From: Pelomonas sp. Root1444
Lineage (GTDB): Bacteria > Pseudomonadota > Gammaproteobacteria > Burkholderiales > Burkholderiaceae_C
Assembly: GCF_001426885.1 (NCBI RefSeq)
Contig: NZ_LMFP01000011.1
Span: 95,017-159,016 of the forward strand
Reading direction: 5' to 3'
Length of the DNA stretch: 64,000 bases
In this document: one piece after another, positions 8,660 through 16,936 of the stretch
Position numbering within the stretch: the stretch's first letter is position 1
How the letters are laid out: every line of letters begins with the position of its first letter
Position numbers and translations under genes: made by a program
Notes under the pieces: model-generated
The model's input: only the letters and a program-made list of their open reading frames with translations
Told to the model about the DNA's origin: nothing
Database searches by the model: none

Positions 8660-8775
8660 CGGGTCTCTTCCTCACTGCAGGCATTGCAGCGGCGCGACTC
8701 TAATGAGCCGCCTCCACGCAACGCCCCCCGCGAGTCGAGGGGCCGGGCGGTGCTTTGTCACGCCTGCGAGCCAGG

Positions 8776-8811
8776 GGCGGCAAGACCGTGCAATCTGCAC
8801 GGTCGGCCGCC
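8776..8811 (-). terminator. Long hairpin just after the RND efflux gene
   Basis: A 9-bp perfect stem (GACCGTGCA, loop ATC, TGCACGGTC at 8784-8804) extended by an outer GGCGGC/GCCGCC stem. It lies 5 bp beyond the stop of the efflux permease gene in the direction of transcription. There is no T tract, so this is a stable 3' end or a weak terminator rather than a classical one. Confidence 0.55.
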
Positions 8812-8815
8812 CGCG

Positions 8816-11800
8816 TCAGGCCACCGCCGGCGCCTTGCGCCACCGCTTCGGCGTCATCTTGCGGATGCCGTCGTCCACCAGCGTGAACAGCACCGGAATG
8901 ACCAGCAGGCTCAGGAAGGTCGACGTGATCAGCCCGCCGATGACGACGATGGCCATGGGTGCGCGGAAGCTCGGGTCGGTGCCGAAGCCCAAAGCGATCG
9001 GCAGCATGCCGGCGCCCATCGCGAGGGTCGTCATGACGATGGGCCGGGCGCGCTTGTGGCAGGCGTCGACGAGGGCCTCCAGCCGCGTCATGCCGTGCTC
9101 CCGCTCGGCCATGATGGCGTACTCCACCAGCAGGATGGAGTTCTTCGTCGCGATGCCCATCAACATGATCATGCCGATCATGGCCGGCATGGACAGGTCG
9201 GTGCCGGTGACGAACAGCGCCAGGATGGCGCCGGGGATGGACAGCACCAGCGCACCGAGGATGGTGACCGGCTGCACCCACGCGTGGAACAGCAGCACCA
9301 GCACGACGTAGATGCAGGCCACGCCCGTGCCCATCGCGAGCAGGAAGCTCTGGCTCAGCTCCGCGAACGCCTCGGCGTCGCCGATCTCGGTCTTGATGAC
9401 GCCGGGCGGCAAGTTGGCGATGGTCGGCAGCGCCGCCACGCGCGCCTGCACGTCGCCCAGCGCCTGGCCGTTCAGCTCGATCTCGAAGTTGACGTTGCGG
9501 GCGCGGTTGTAGCGGTCGATCTGCGCGGGGCCAGTGCCCAGCGTGATGTCGGCGACCTGCTCCAGCGGCACCGGCCCCTTGCTGCCCGGCACGCTGAGCT
9601 GGCGCAGCAGGTCGAGGTCGGTGCGCGCGCCTTCCGGCAGCTTGACGACGATGGGCACCTGGCGCTGGGCCAGGTTGAGCTTGGGCAGAAACTGGTCGTA
9701 GTCGCCGGCCGTGGCGATGCGCAGCGTCTCGGCAATGGCCGCGGTGCTGACGCCCAGGTCGGCAGCGCGCGCGGTGTCGGGCCGCACGATGAGCTCGGGC
9801 CGCTGCAGCGCCGAGCTGCTGGTGACCTGGCCGATGCCCGAGAGGCCGCGCAGCTCGCGCTCCACCTTGGCCGCATGCGCCTGCAGCGCGTCGCCGTCCT
9901 CGCCGGCCAGCACCAGCACGTACTTCTCGGCCGAGCCGCCGAAGCCGACCGTGAAGCGCGCGCCGGGGATGGCCTCGACGGCCGCCCGCAGTTCGCGCTC
10001 CAGGTCCTGCTTGCTGGTGCCCTTGCGTTCGCCGCGCGGTGTCAGGTTGAGCGTCAGCGTGGCCTTGCGCGCCTCGGCGGCGCCGCCCATCGCGAACGGG
10101 TCGGAGCCGGCCGCGCCGCCGCCGATGGCCGTGTAGACCATCTTGACGTGCGGGTTCCTGGCCACCGCGTCGCGCGCGGCGACGGCCACCTTCAGCGTGT
10201 CCTCGTAGGTGCTGCCGGGCTCGAGCTGGATGTAGACCTGCGTCTGGCTGAGGTCGTCCGGCGGGATGAAGGCGCCGGCGATCTTGCCCGCGAACAGCGG
10301 CGTGCAGCTGGCCACGGCGAACACGGTCGTCAGCGCCAGCGTCTTGCCGCGGTGCAGCAGGCACCAGCGCACCAGGCGCAGGTAGCGCGCCATCCAGAAC
10401 GGCTCGCCGGGGTCGTGGTCGGGCTTCTTCAGGATGTAGGCGGCCATCATGGGCGTCAGCAGTCGCGCGACGACGAGGCTGAAGAACACGGCGATGGCCG
10501 CGGTCCAGCCGAACTGCACGAAGAACTTGCCCGGCACGCCGGCCATGAAGGCGGTGGGCAGGAACACGGCGATCAGCGTGAAGGTCGTCGCGATGACGGC
10601 CAGGCCGATCTCGTCGGCCGCCTCGCGCGCGGCGTCGATGGGGCTCTTGCCGCCGGTCAGGTGGCGCATGATGTTCTCGATCTCGACGATGGCGTCGTCC
10701 ACCAGGATGCCGATCACGAGGGACAGCGACAGCAGCGTCACGACGTTGAGCGTGAAGCCCATCCAGTGCATGACGGCAAACGTCGGGATGGCCGACAGCG
10801 GCAGCGCGACGGCGCTGACGAAGGTGGCGCGCCAGTCGCGCAGGAACCACCACACCACCAGCACCGCCAGCAGCGCGCCTTCCAGCAGCAGCGACATGCT
10901 GCCCTCGAAGTTCTCCACCACCGGGTCGACGAAGTTGAAGGCCTCGGTGACGGTGATGTCGGGGTGGGCCGCCTTCAGCTCCTCGACGGCGGCGCGCACG
11001 CCTTCGGCGACATCCAGCTCGCCCGCGCCGCGGGTGCGCGTGATCTCGAAGCCGACGACCGGCTGGCCGTTCAGCAGCGCGCCCGAGCGGCGCTCGGCCG
11101 TCGTGTCGCTGATGGTGGCGAGCTGGTCCAGCCGCACGCGGCGGTTCTCGGCCAGCGTGATCTCCAGCGCGGCCAGCTCCTGCGCGTTGCCCACCGTGGC
11201 GATGGTGCGCACGCTCTGCTCGGCGCCGCCCAGGTTGGCGCGGCCACCGGGCGCTTCCTGCTGCACCTGGCGCAGCTGGCGCGACACGTCGGCCGCGCTG
11301 GCCTGCAGGGCCAGCAGGCGCGCCGGGTCCAGCTCCACGCGCACCTCGCGCGTGACGCCGCCCACGCGCGCCACCGAGCCCACGCCGCGCACGGCCAGCA
11401 TGCGCTTGGTGACCTGGTTGTCGATGAACCAGGACAGTGCCTCGTCATCCATGCCCTTGGAGGCGACGACGTAGGTCAGGATGGGCGAGCCGCTGAGGTT
11501 CATCTTCGTGATGACCGGGTCGCGCAGGTCGGCCGGCAGGTCGGCCCGCACGCCCTGCACGGCGCTGCGCACGTCGTCCAGCGCCTCCTGCGTGGGCTTT
11601 TCCAGGCGGAACTCGGCGGTGATGGTGGCCGTGCCGTCCTGCACCTTGGTGTAGAGGTTCTTCAGCCCCTGCACGGTGGCGATGGCGTTCTCGACCTTGC
11701 GCGCCACCTCGGTCTCCATCTGCGCCGGCGCGGTGCCGGGCAGGCTGGTGGTGACGAGGATGGTGGGCAGCTCGATGTCGGGGAACTGCTGGACCTTCAT

Positions 11801-11896
11801 GGCCTTGAAGCCCAGCAGGCCGGCCGCCGTCAGCATGACGAACAGCAGCAGCGCGGGGATGGGCTGGCGGATGGCCCAGGCGGAGAAATTGAACAT
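8816..11896 (-). CDS. RND efflux transporter permease (HAE-1/AcrB-like)
   Basis: A 1026-residue inner-membrane proton antiporter, full length for the family. It starts MFNFSAWAIRQPIPALLLFVML (first transmembrane helix), followed by the periplasmic porter domain FPDIELPTILVTTSLPGTAPAQMETEVARKVENA. The proton-relay pair of TM4 is present as LVDDAIVEIENI (D399/D400). The last membrane block has LVEYAIMAEREHGMTRLEALVDACHKRARPIVMTT, the usual conserved stretch. It works with the adaptor and outer-membrane factor encoded just upstream to expel hydrophobic drugs or dyes. The spectrum cannot be read from sequence. It is the last gene of the tetR-OMF-MFP-RND operon, 14 bp after the adaptor gene. Confidence 0.93.
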   Translation of the reverse strand: MFNFSAWAIRQPIPALLLFVMLTAAGLLGFKAMKVQQFPDIELPTILVTTSLPGTAPAQMETEVARKVENAIATVQGLKNLYTKVQDGTATITAEFRLEKPTQEALDDVRSAVQGVRADLPADLRDPVITKMNLSGSPILTYVVASKGMDDEALSWFIDNQVTKRMLAVRGVGSVARVGGVTREVRVELDPARLLALQASAADVSRQLRQVQQEAPGGRANLGGAEQSVRTIATVGNAQELAALEITLAENRRVRLDQLATISDTTAERRSGALLNGQPVVGFEITRTRGAGELDVAEGVRAAVEELKAAHPDITVTEAFNFVDPVVENFEGSMSLLLEGALLAVLVVWWFLRDWRATFVSAVALPLSAIPTFAVMHWMGFTLNVVTLLSLSLVIGILVDDAIVEIENIMRHLTGGKSPIDAAREAADEIGLAVIATTFTLIAVFLPTAFMAGVPGKFFVQFGWTAAIAVFFSLVVARLLTPMMAAYILKKPDHDPGEPFWMARYLRLVRWCLLHRGKTLALTTVFAVASCTPLFAGKIAGAFIPPDDLSQTQVYIQLEPGSTYEDTLKVAVAARDAVARNPHVKMVYTAIGGGAAGSDPFAMGGAAEARKATLTLNLTPRGERKGTSKQDLERELRAAVEAIPGARFTVGFGGSAEKYVLVLAGEDGDALQAHAAKVERELRGLSGIGQVTSSSALQRPELIVRPDTARAADLGVSTAAIAETLRIATAGDYDQFLPKLNLAQRQVPIVVKLPEGARTDLDLLRQLSVPGSKGPVPLEQVADITLGTGPAQIDRYNRARNVNFEIELNGQALGDVQARVAALPTIANLPPGVIKTEIGDAEAFAELSQSFLLAMGTGVACIYVVLVLLFHAWVQPVTILGALVLSIPGAILALFVTGTDLSMPAMIGMIMLMGIATKNSILLVEYAIMAEREHGMTRLEALVDACHKRARPIVMTTLAMGAGMLPIALGFGTDPSFRAPMAIVVIGGLITSTFLSLLVIPVLFTLVDDGIRKMTPKRWRKAPAVA

Positions 11897-11910
11897 GGAG
11901 ACCTCTCGCC

Positions 11911-13047
11911 TTACTTCGCCACGCCGCTGGCCGCACCGGCCGGGGCGGCGACCACGCGCACGGTGTCGCCGTCGGCCAGGAAGCCGACGCCCTGCGTGAC
12001 GACCGGCTCGCCGGCCTTCAGCCCCGCCTTGACCTCGACGCGGTCGCCCTGGCGGCGGCCAGTCTCGACCTTGGCCTGGCGCACCTTGCTGCCCTCGACG
12101 CGGAACACGTAGGCGAAGCCGTCGCGCAGCAGCAGCGCGGACTGCGGCAGCGTCAACACCGGCGCCTCGCCCAGCACGAACTCGCCGCGCGCGAACATGC
12201 CGGCGCGCGCCGTGCCGTGTGCGGGCACGTCGACCAGCACGCGGCCCATGCGGTTGGCCGGGTCGACCGTGGGCGCCACCAGCCGCACGCGGCCGTCCAG
12301 CGCCTGGCCGCCGGCCGGCGTGATGCGCACCTTCTGGCCGACGGCCAGCCGGCCCAGGTCGGCGCCGGGCACCTCGGCGCGCCATTCCAGGCGGCCGTCG
12401 CGGATCAGCTTGAACAGCGTCTGGCCGGGTTGCGGCAGGGCGCCTTCGACGGCCTCCTTGGTCGCCACGACCCCGTCCACGGGCGCCACGACGCGGGTGT
12501 GCGACAGGCGCAGCTCGTCCGCCTTCACGCGCGCCTGCAGCGCGGCGACGCGGGCCCGCGCCGCGGCATCGGCGGCCTGCGCCTGCTCGACCTGCTGGGC
12601 GCTGACGGCATCGCTGCCGGCCAGGCTCTTCAGCCGCGCGGCGGTGGCCGCGGCGTCCTGTGCGCTGGCCTGGGCCTCGAGCAGGCTGGCCTTGCTGGCG
12701 GCCAGCTCGGCGCTCAGGCTGGCGGCGGCGAGCTGGGCCAGCAGTTGGCCTTTCTTCACGCGCTGGCCGATGTCCACCGGCACCTGCTCGATGCGCTGGC
12801 CGCTGGCCTCGGTGCCCACCTGCACCTCGCGCCAGGCGGCCAGGCTGCCGTTGGCGGCCAGCGTCTGCGGCCAGCTTTCGCTGCGCGCCTGCACGGCGGC
12901 CACGCTGAGCGCCGGCTTGGGCGCGCCGGCCTTGGCGGTGTCGTCGGCGGCGTCGGCCGGTTGCAGGGCCAGCAGGGCCGCGGCGGCCAGGGTCAGCAGC
13001 AGCGTGCCGCTGGCGAGGGTCGGGAGGGACGGCTTGTTGAGCTTCAT
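11911..13047 (-). CDS. RND efflux periplasmic adaptor (membrane fusion protein)
   Basis: A 378-residue HlyD/AcrA-type adaptor. An N-terminal hydrophobic signal (TLASGTLLLTLAAAALLALQPADA) is followed by the lipoyl half-motif VQVGTEASGQRIEQVPVDIGQRVKKGQLLAQL, an alpha-hairpin rich in Ala/Gln (residues about 105-165), the second lipoyl half RVVAPVDGVVATKEAVEGALPQPGQTLFKLI, and the beta-barrel and membrane-proximal domains. There is no lipobox cysteine, so it is held by the signal anchor or released. It bridges the permease and outer-membrane factor encoded on either side. Confidence 0.92.
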   Translation of the reverse strand: MKLNKPSLPTLASGTLLLTLAAAALLALQPADAADDTAKAGAPKPALSVAAVQARSESWPQTLAANGSLAAWREVQVGTEASGQRIEQVPVDIGQRVKKGQLLAQLAAASLSAELAASKASLLEAQASAQDAAATAARLKSLAGSDAVSAQQVEQAQAADAAARARVAALQARVKADELRLSHTRVVAPVDGVVATKEAVEGALPQPGQTLFKLIRDGRLEWRAEVPGADLGRLAVGQKVRITPAGGQALDGRVRLVAPTVDPANRMGRVLVDVPAHGTARAGMFARGEFVLGEAPVLTLPQSALLLRDGFAYVFRVEGSKVRQAKVETGRRQGDRVEVKAGLKAGEPVVTQGVGFLADGDTVRVVAAPAGAASGVAK

Positions 13048-13060
13048 GGTCGTCGTGAGG

Positions 13061-14461
13061 TCAGGTGTTCTTGTTCTCGGTCCAGCCGCCGCCGAGGGCG
13101 CGGACCAGTTGCAGGTAGGCGGCCGCCTGCTCGCGCGCGGCGTCCAGCGCGTCGCTGCGGGCGGTCAGCGCGTTGCGTTCGTCGCGGGCCAGCGCGTAGC
13201 CGCTCAGCAGGCCGGCACGCGCCTGGGCGCCGCTGGCCTCGGCAATGCGCTGCCAGTGGCCCAGCGTCGCCTCGGCCTCGCGGCGGCGCGCCTGCGCCGC
13301 ATGCCAGCGCAGCAAGGCCTGCTCGACCTCGGCGACGGCGCCGCGCCATTGCGCCTCCAGGCCCGCACGCGCCTCGGCCTCCTGCGCGCGGGCCGATGCC
13401 GTCGCCGCCGCGCGGCCACCGGTGTCGAAGAGGGGGATGGTCAGCGTGGGCGCGAGGTTCCAGATGGTGCCGCTGACCGTGCCGGCGCCCAGCTCCCAGC
13501 GGCCGCGGCCGACCAGCGCGGAGAAGCTCAGCTGCGGCGCGTGCTCCGCGATGGCCGTGCCCTGGGCCTCCAGCGACGCGGCCTGCCACTGGCGCAGCGC
13601 GGCGGCCAGGTCCGCGCGGCGCTCCAGCAGCGTGGCCGGCAGCACGCCGACCGCCAGCGCGGCCGGCGCGGGCAGCGGCTGGCTGCCGAGCTGCGGCGCC
13701 AGCGTGGCGGCGTCGTCGGCCACCAGCAGCGCCAGCGTCTGCAACCAGGCACCGCGCTGCTCCACCCAGGCCTGGGTAGCGGTGCGGGCGGCGGCGGCAA
13801 GGGTCTGGCTCAGCGCGGCCTGCGAGGCGCTCAGCGTGCCGGCGCGGGCGGCCTGGGCGTCGGCGCGGGCCAGGCGCTCGGCCAGGGCTTCGTCCGCGCG
13901 GGCCAGCGCGAGCTGGGCGTCGGCATGGCGCCAGGCCAACAGCGCCTGGCCCACCTCGACGGCCAGGTTCTGGCGCGCGTGGTCCAGCGTCAGCGCGGCG
14001 GCCTCGGCACGGGCCCCGGCGGCGTCGCGGCTGGCCCGGGCCGCGCCGAAGAGGTCAAGCTCCCAGCTGGCCTGCACCGTCCAGTTGGCCGCACTGCTCG
14101 GGCTGAGCGGGGGCGCCGTCTGGCCGCGGCTGGCGGCGACCTGGCCCTGCGTCTGCGGGCCGAGTGCGGCCTGCGCGGCCTGGCGCTGCGCCTGCGCCAG
14201 CGCGAGCCGGGCGCGCGCCTGCGCCAGCGTGGGGCTTTGCGCCCAGGCCTTGTCGATGAGGCCGGGCAGCGCCGGGTCGCCCAGGCCTTGCCACCAGGCG
14301 GGCGCGAGTTCGGCGCCGCCGGCCTGCGGCGTGAGCCAGGCGGCGGGCAGGCGCGGCGGCGCCGCGGGTTCCGGCGCCCTGGGGGTGGTGCAGGCGGCCA
14401 GCAAGGCGGCCAGCGCCAGCGGCAGGAGTCGTGTCGAGGAAGGTTTCATCGCAGGGTTCAT
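13061..14461 (-). CDS. NodT/OprM-family outer-membrane efflux lipoprotein
   Basis: A 466-residue outer-membrane factor. The signal peptide ends in the lipobox LAALLAAC, so the mature protein is a lipoprotein. Long amphipathic Ala/Gln/Leu-rich helices (LAQARARLALAQAQRQAAQAALG and the matching second half around LRQWQAASLEAQGTAIAEHAPQLSFSALVG) give the two-repeat TolC fold. The ATG at 14461 overlaps the tetR stop codon (TGATG), which favours it. An in-frame TTG at 14464 and an ATG at 14449 are alternatives. It forms the exit duct for the RND pump encoded downstream. Confidence 0.9.
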   Translation of the reverse strand: MNPAMKPSSTRLLPLALAALLAACTTPRAPEPAAPPRLPAAWLTPQAGGAELAPAWWQGLGDPALPGLIDKAWAQSPTLAQARARLALAQAQRQAAQAALGPQTQGQVAASRGQTAPPLSPSSAANWTVQASWELDLFGAARASRDAAGARAEAAALTLDHARQNLAVEVGQALLAWRHADAQLALARADEALAERLARADAQAARAGTLSASQAALSQTLAAAARTATQAWVEQRGAWLQTLALLVADDAATLAPQLGSQPLPAPAALAVGVLPATLLERRADLAAALRQWQAASLEAQGTAIAEHAPQLSFSALVGRGRWELGAGTVSGTIWNLAPTLTIPLFDTGGRAAATASARAQEAEARAGLEAQWRGAVAEVEQALLRWHAAQARRREAEATLGHWQRIAEASGAQARAGLLSGYALARDERNALTARSDALDAAREQAAAYLQLVRALGGGWTENKNT

Positions 14462-15186
14462 CAATCAGTCGTCAGGCCGCGGCGGCGGCGCTCGTGCTCG
14501 ACGAGCACCAGGCCCCAGTCGATCAGGCGCTCGCCCACCTGCTCCAGCGCGCCGGGCGCGTCCAGCCAGCCTGGCGTCATCAGGTCCATCAGCGGGCGGC
14601 TCAGGCAGTAGTCGTGCGCCATCGCCTGCAGGCCGTAGAGCAGCTGGGTGACCGCGTCGTCGGGCTTGGCCAGGCCGATGTGCCGTGCCAGCACGGCCGC
14701 CATGGCGTCGTGCACCGGCACGAACAGCTCCCGGAACACCTGCGCGAACACCGGGCTGGGCCGCTGCATCTCGTTCAGGAAGAGCTGCATGACGGCGCGC
14801 TCGTCGGGGTCGTCCTCGGCGACCATGAAGGGCAGCAGCACGCGCCGAAGCATCTCGCGCAGCGGCAGCGCCGGGTCGTCGAAACCGGCCAGTTCCGCCT
14901 TCATCGCCTCCAGCGGGCCGGCCACGACGGCGCGGTACAGGCCGTCCTTGTCGCCGAAGTGGTAGTGGATGGCGCCGGCATTGAGGCCGGCAGCGGCACA
15001 GATTTCGCGCGTGGTGGTCTGCGCCACGCCCTGCTCGGCGAACAGCCGGGTGGCGGCGCTGAGCAGCAGCGCGCCGGCGTCGACGGCGTCCTGCTTGGCG
15101 CGCCGCCCGGCGCGCGGGGCGGCCGGCGCGGGGCGTTCGGCGGGCGCGGCGCGGGGCGAACGGGTGCTGGGCTTGGATGTCGACAT
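14461..15186 (-). CDS. TetR-family repressor with CerR-type C-terminal domain, first gene of efflux operon
   Basis: A 241-residue regulator. After a Pro/Ala/Arg-rich leader of about 30 residues, the DNA-binding domain is LLLSAATRLFAEQGVAQTTTREICAAAGLNAGAIHYHFGDKDGLYRAVV, a standard TetR helix-turn-helix. The C-terminal half (LREMLRRVLLPFMVAEDDPDERAVMQLFLNEMQRPSP) matches the CerR/DUF1956 ligand domain often linked to RND pumps. It leads the operon and overlaps the next start by 1 nt, so it probably represses its own promoter and the pump. An imperfect palindrome at 15207-15226 is the obvious operator. Confidence 0.88.
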   Translation of the reverse strand: MSTSKPSTRSPRAAPAERPAPAAPRAGRRAKQDAVDAGALLLSAATRLFAEQGVAQTTTREICAAAGLNAGAIHYHFGDKDGLYRAVVAGPLEAMKAELAGFDDPALPLREMLRRVLLPFMVAEDDPDERAVMQLFLNEMQRPSPVFAQVFRELFVPVHDAMAAVLARHIGLAKPDDAVTQLLYGLQAMAHDYCLSRPLMDLMTPGWLDAPGALEQVGERLIDWGLVLVEHERRRRGLTTD

Positions 15187-15206
15187 GGGCGCGCACTGTA
15201 GCAAGC

Positions 15207-15226
15207 AATCAAGCGCTTGTTTGATT
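15207..15226. promoter_or_regulatory. Candidate TetR operator upstream of the efflux operon
   Basis: AATCAAGCGCTTGTTTGATT contains the perfect decamer palindrome CAAGCGCTTG (15210-15219) with partly symmetric AATC/GATT flanks. It sits 21 bp upstream of the tetR start in an AT-richer patch, as expected of an autorepression site. Confidence 0.55.
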
Positions 15227-15317
15227 TCGTTTCTTTGCGTTTTGTATCGCTGGCCTCGGCGCCCGCACCGGGGTTGCACCGGCCGTGCTGCGCATGAACA
15301 AGCTCTAGACTGCCCCG

Positions 15318-15785
15318 ATGAAGCAAGCCGCCCTTCTCCTGTCGCTCGCCGCCATGGCCGGTGCGCATGCCGAGCCCATCGGCTCGGTCGACACCGCCTT
15401 CAAGCTCATCGGGCCGGACCACAAGATCGTGGTCGACGCCTACGACGACCCCAAGGTGGGCGGTGTCGCCTGCTACGTGTCGCGTGCCAAGACCGGCGGC
15501 ATCAAGGGCGCGATCGGCCTGGCCGAGGACAAGGCCGAGGCGTCCATCGCCTGCCGCCAGGTCGGCCCCATCAGCATCAAGCAGCCGCTGCCGGCCCAGG
15601 AAGAGGTGTTCAGCGAGCGCATCTCGCTGGTCTTCAAGCGGCTGCGCATCGTGCGCATGGTGGACTTGCAGCGCAACACGCTGGTCTACCTGACCTACTC
15701 CGACCGCCTCATCGACGGTTCGCCGCAGAACAGCATCACGGCCGTGCCGGTGGCGCGCGAAACACCCATCGCGATGAAGAAATGA
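15318..15785 (+). CDS. creA: CreA family protein
   Basis: A 155-residue protein with a signal peptide ([18 protein letters not shown]) and the CreA signature: [44 protein letters not shown], then [17 protein letters not shown] and the closing [17 protein letters not shown]. CreA (PF05981) is widespread in proteobacteria and its biochemical role is unknown; the signal peptide implies a periplasmic location. Its stop overlaps the ATG of the following GGDEF protein (ATGA). Confidence 0.88.
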   Translation: MKQAALLLSLAAMAGAHAEPIGSVDTAFKLIGPDHKIVVDAYDDPKVGGVACYVSRAKTGGIKGAIGLAEDKAEASIACRQVGPISIKQPLPAQEEVFSERISLVFKRLRIVRMVDLQRNTLVYLTYSDRLIDGSPQNSITAVPVARETPIAMKK

Positions 15786-16936
15786 GCTTCACCGAAGCCT
15801 TGTTCGCGCTGATGCCGATGCAGGCGCTGGCCGCCGCGCTGGTGCTGATCACCCTCGTCGGCTGGCACGGCGCGAACGCGGGCGGGCGTTGGGCGCAAGC
15901 CGGCATGGTGGCGCTGGCGCTGGGCCTGGCCTTGCCGAGCCCGATGTTGGGCGGCTGGGTGGCGGCACAGGGCCTCCACAGCATCGGCATCGCCGTCATC
16001 AGCGCGGGGCTGTCGGCGCTGTGGTGGGCGCTGGGCCTGTGGTTGACGCCGCGGCCCGGCCGCTGGGCGATGGTCGCCGCACCCGTGCTGCTGGGCACCG
16101 GCTGCGCGCTGCTGTCCAACGACCGCAGCGCGGCGCGAACGCTGGCAGACGTCGGCCTGGCCGCGCAGCTCGCCTGGCTGGGGGTGGCGCTGGCGCTGCC
16201 CAGCCGCAGCACTGTGCTGCAAGGCTTGAACAGCCGGCGCTGGCGCCTGCTGGGCCTGGCCGCCGTGCTGCCGCTGTTGGCCGCCCTGCTGTGCCGCGCC
16301 GCCGCCACGCTGCTGGGCCACGCGGCCCCGTGGGCCGACCTGCTGCTGGGGCTGGCCGGCCAGCTCGCGCTGCTGCTGAGCCTGCCCATGTTGCTGCTGG
16401 CCTGGCGCGGGCAGATCGAGGCCGAGCTGGCCCGCCTGGCGCAGACCGACGGCCTGACGGGCCTCATCGACCGCGCCGCCTTCACGACGCGCTCGGTCGA
16501 CCTCATCTCGATGGCGCGCCGCTTCGACGAACCGCTGGCCCTGGTCGTGCTGGACCTGGACGATTTCGCCGCGCTGCAGGCCGAGCACGACATGGACGTC
16601 GCCGACCGCGCGCTGGCGCTGTTCGCCAGCTGCGTGCAGACCCAGATGCGGCTGGGCGACCTGGCCGGGCGCCTGGCCGGCGAGCAGTTCGGCGTGCTGA
16701 TGGCGCGCTGCCTGCCGCAGGGCCCGCAGGCGCTGGACGGCCGGCTGCGCGCGGCGCTGGCGGAACGCGCGCCCGCCGAACTGGGCATGCAGCTCTCCTT
16801 CAGCGCCGGCTGGGCCAAGCTGCGCCCCGGCGACCGCGGCCTGGCCGACCTGCAACGCCGCGCCGAGACCGCGCTCTACGAGGCCCAGCGTGCCGGCAAG
16901 GGCCGCCTGATGGCCGAACCCGGGGTGGCGGATTGA
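15782..16936 (+). CDS. Membrane protein with degenerate GGDEF domain
   Basis: A 384-residue protein. The N-terminal 220 residues hold about six hydrophobic helices (for example [38 protein letters not shown]), a seven-helix-type sensor membrane region. Residues about 225-380 are a GGDEF fold ([50 protein letters not shown]). The signature loop reads AGEQF at 299-303: the second Glu of GG(D/E)EF, needed for catalysis, is Gln. The domain may be inactive as a cyclic-di-GMP synthase and act as a GTP or effector sensor. It overlaps both creA and the acyl-CoA dehydrogenase gene by 4 nt. Confidence 0.82.
   Translation: MSFTEALFALMPMQALAAALVLITLVGWHGANAGGRWAQAGMVALALGLALPSPMLGGWVAAQGLHSIGIAVISAGLSALWWALGLWLTPRPGRWAMVAAPVLLGTGCALLSNDRSAARTLADVGLAAQLAWLGVALALPSRSTVLQGLNSRRWRLLGLAAVLPLLAALLCRAAATLLGHAAPWADLLLGLAGQLALLLSLPMLLLAWRGQIEAELARLAQTDGLTGLIDRAAFTTRSVDLISMARRFDEPLALVVLDLDDFAALQAEHDMDVADRALALFASCVQTQMRLGDLAGRLAGEQFGVLMARCLPQGPQALDGRLRAALAERAPAELGMQLSFSAGWAKLRPGDRGLADLQRRAETALYEAQRAGKGRLMAEPGVAD

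Noticed and set aside
8351-12112. A 1253-codon open frame on the plus strand across the efflux genes
   Set aside because: It is antisense to the RND permease and adaptor genes, which carry clear family motifs. Its translation is Arg/Gly/His-rich with no fold pattern. It is an effect of high GC content.
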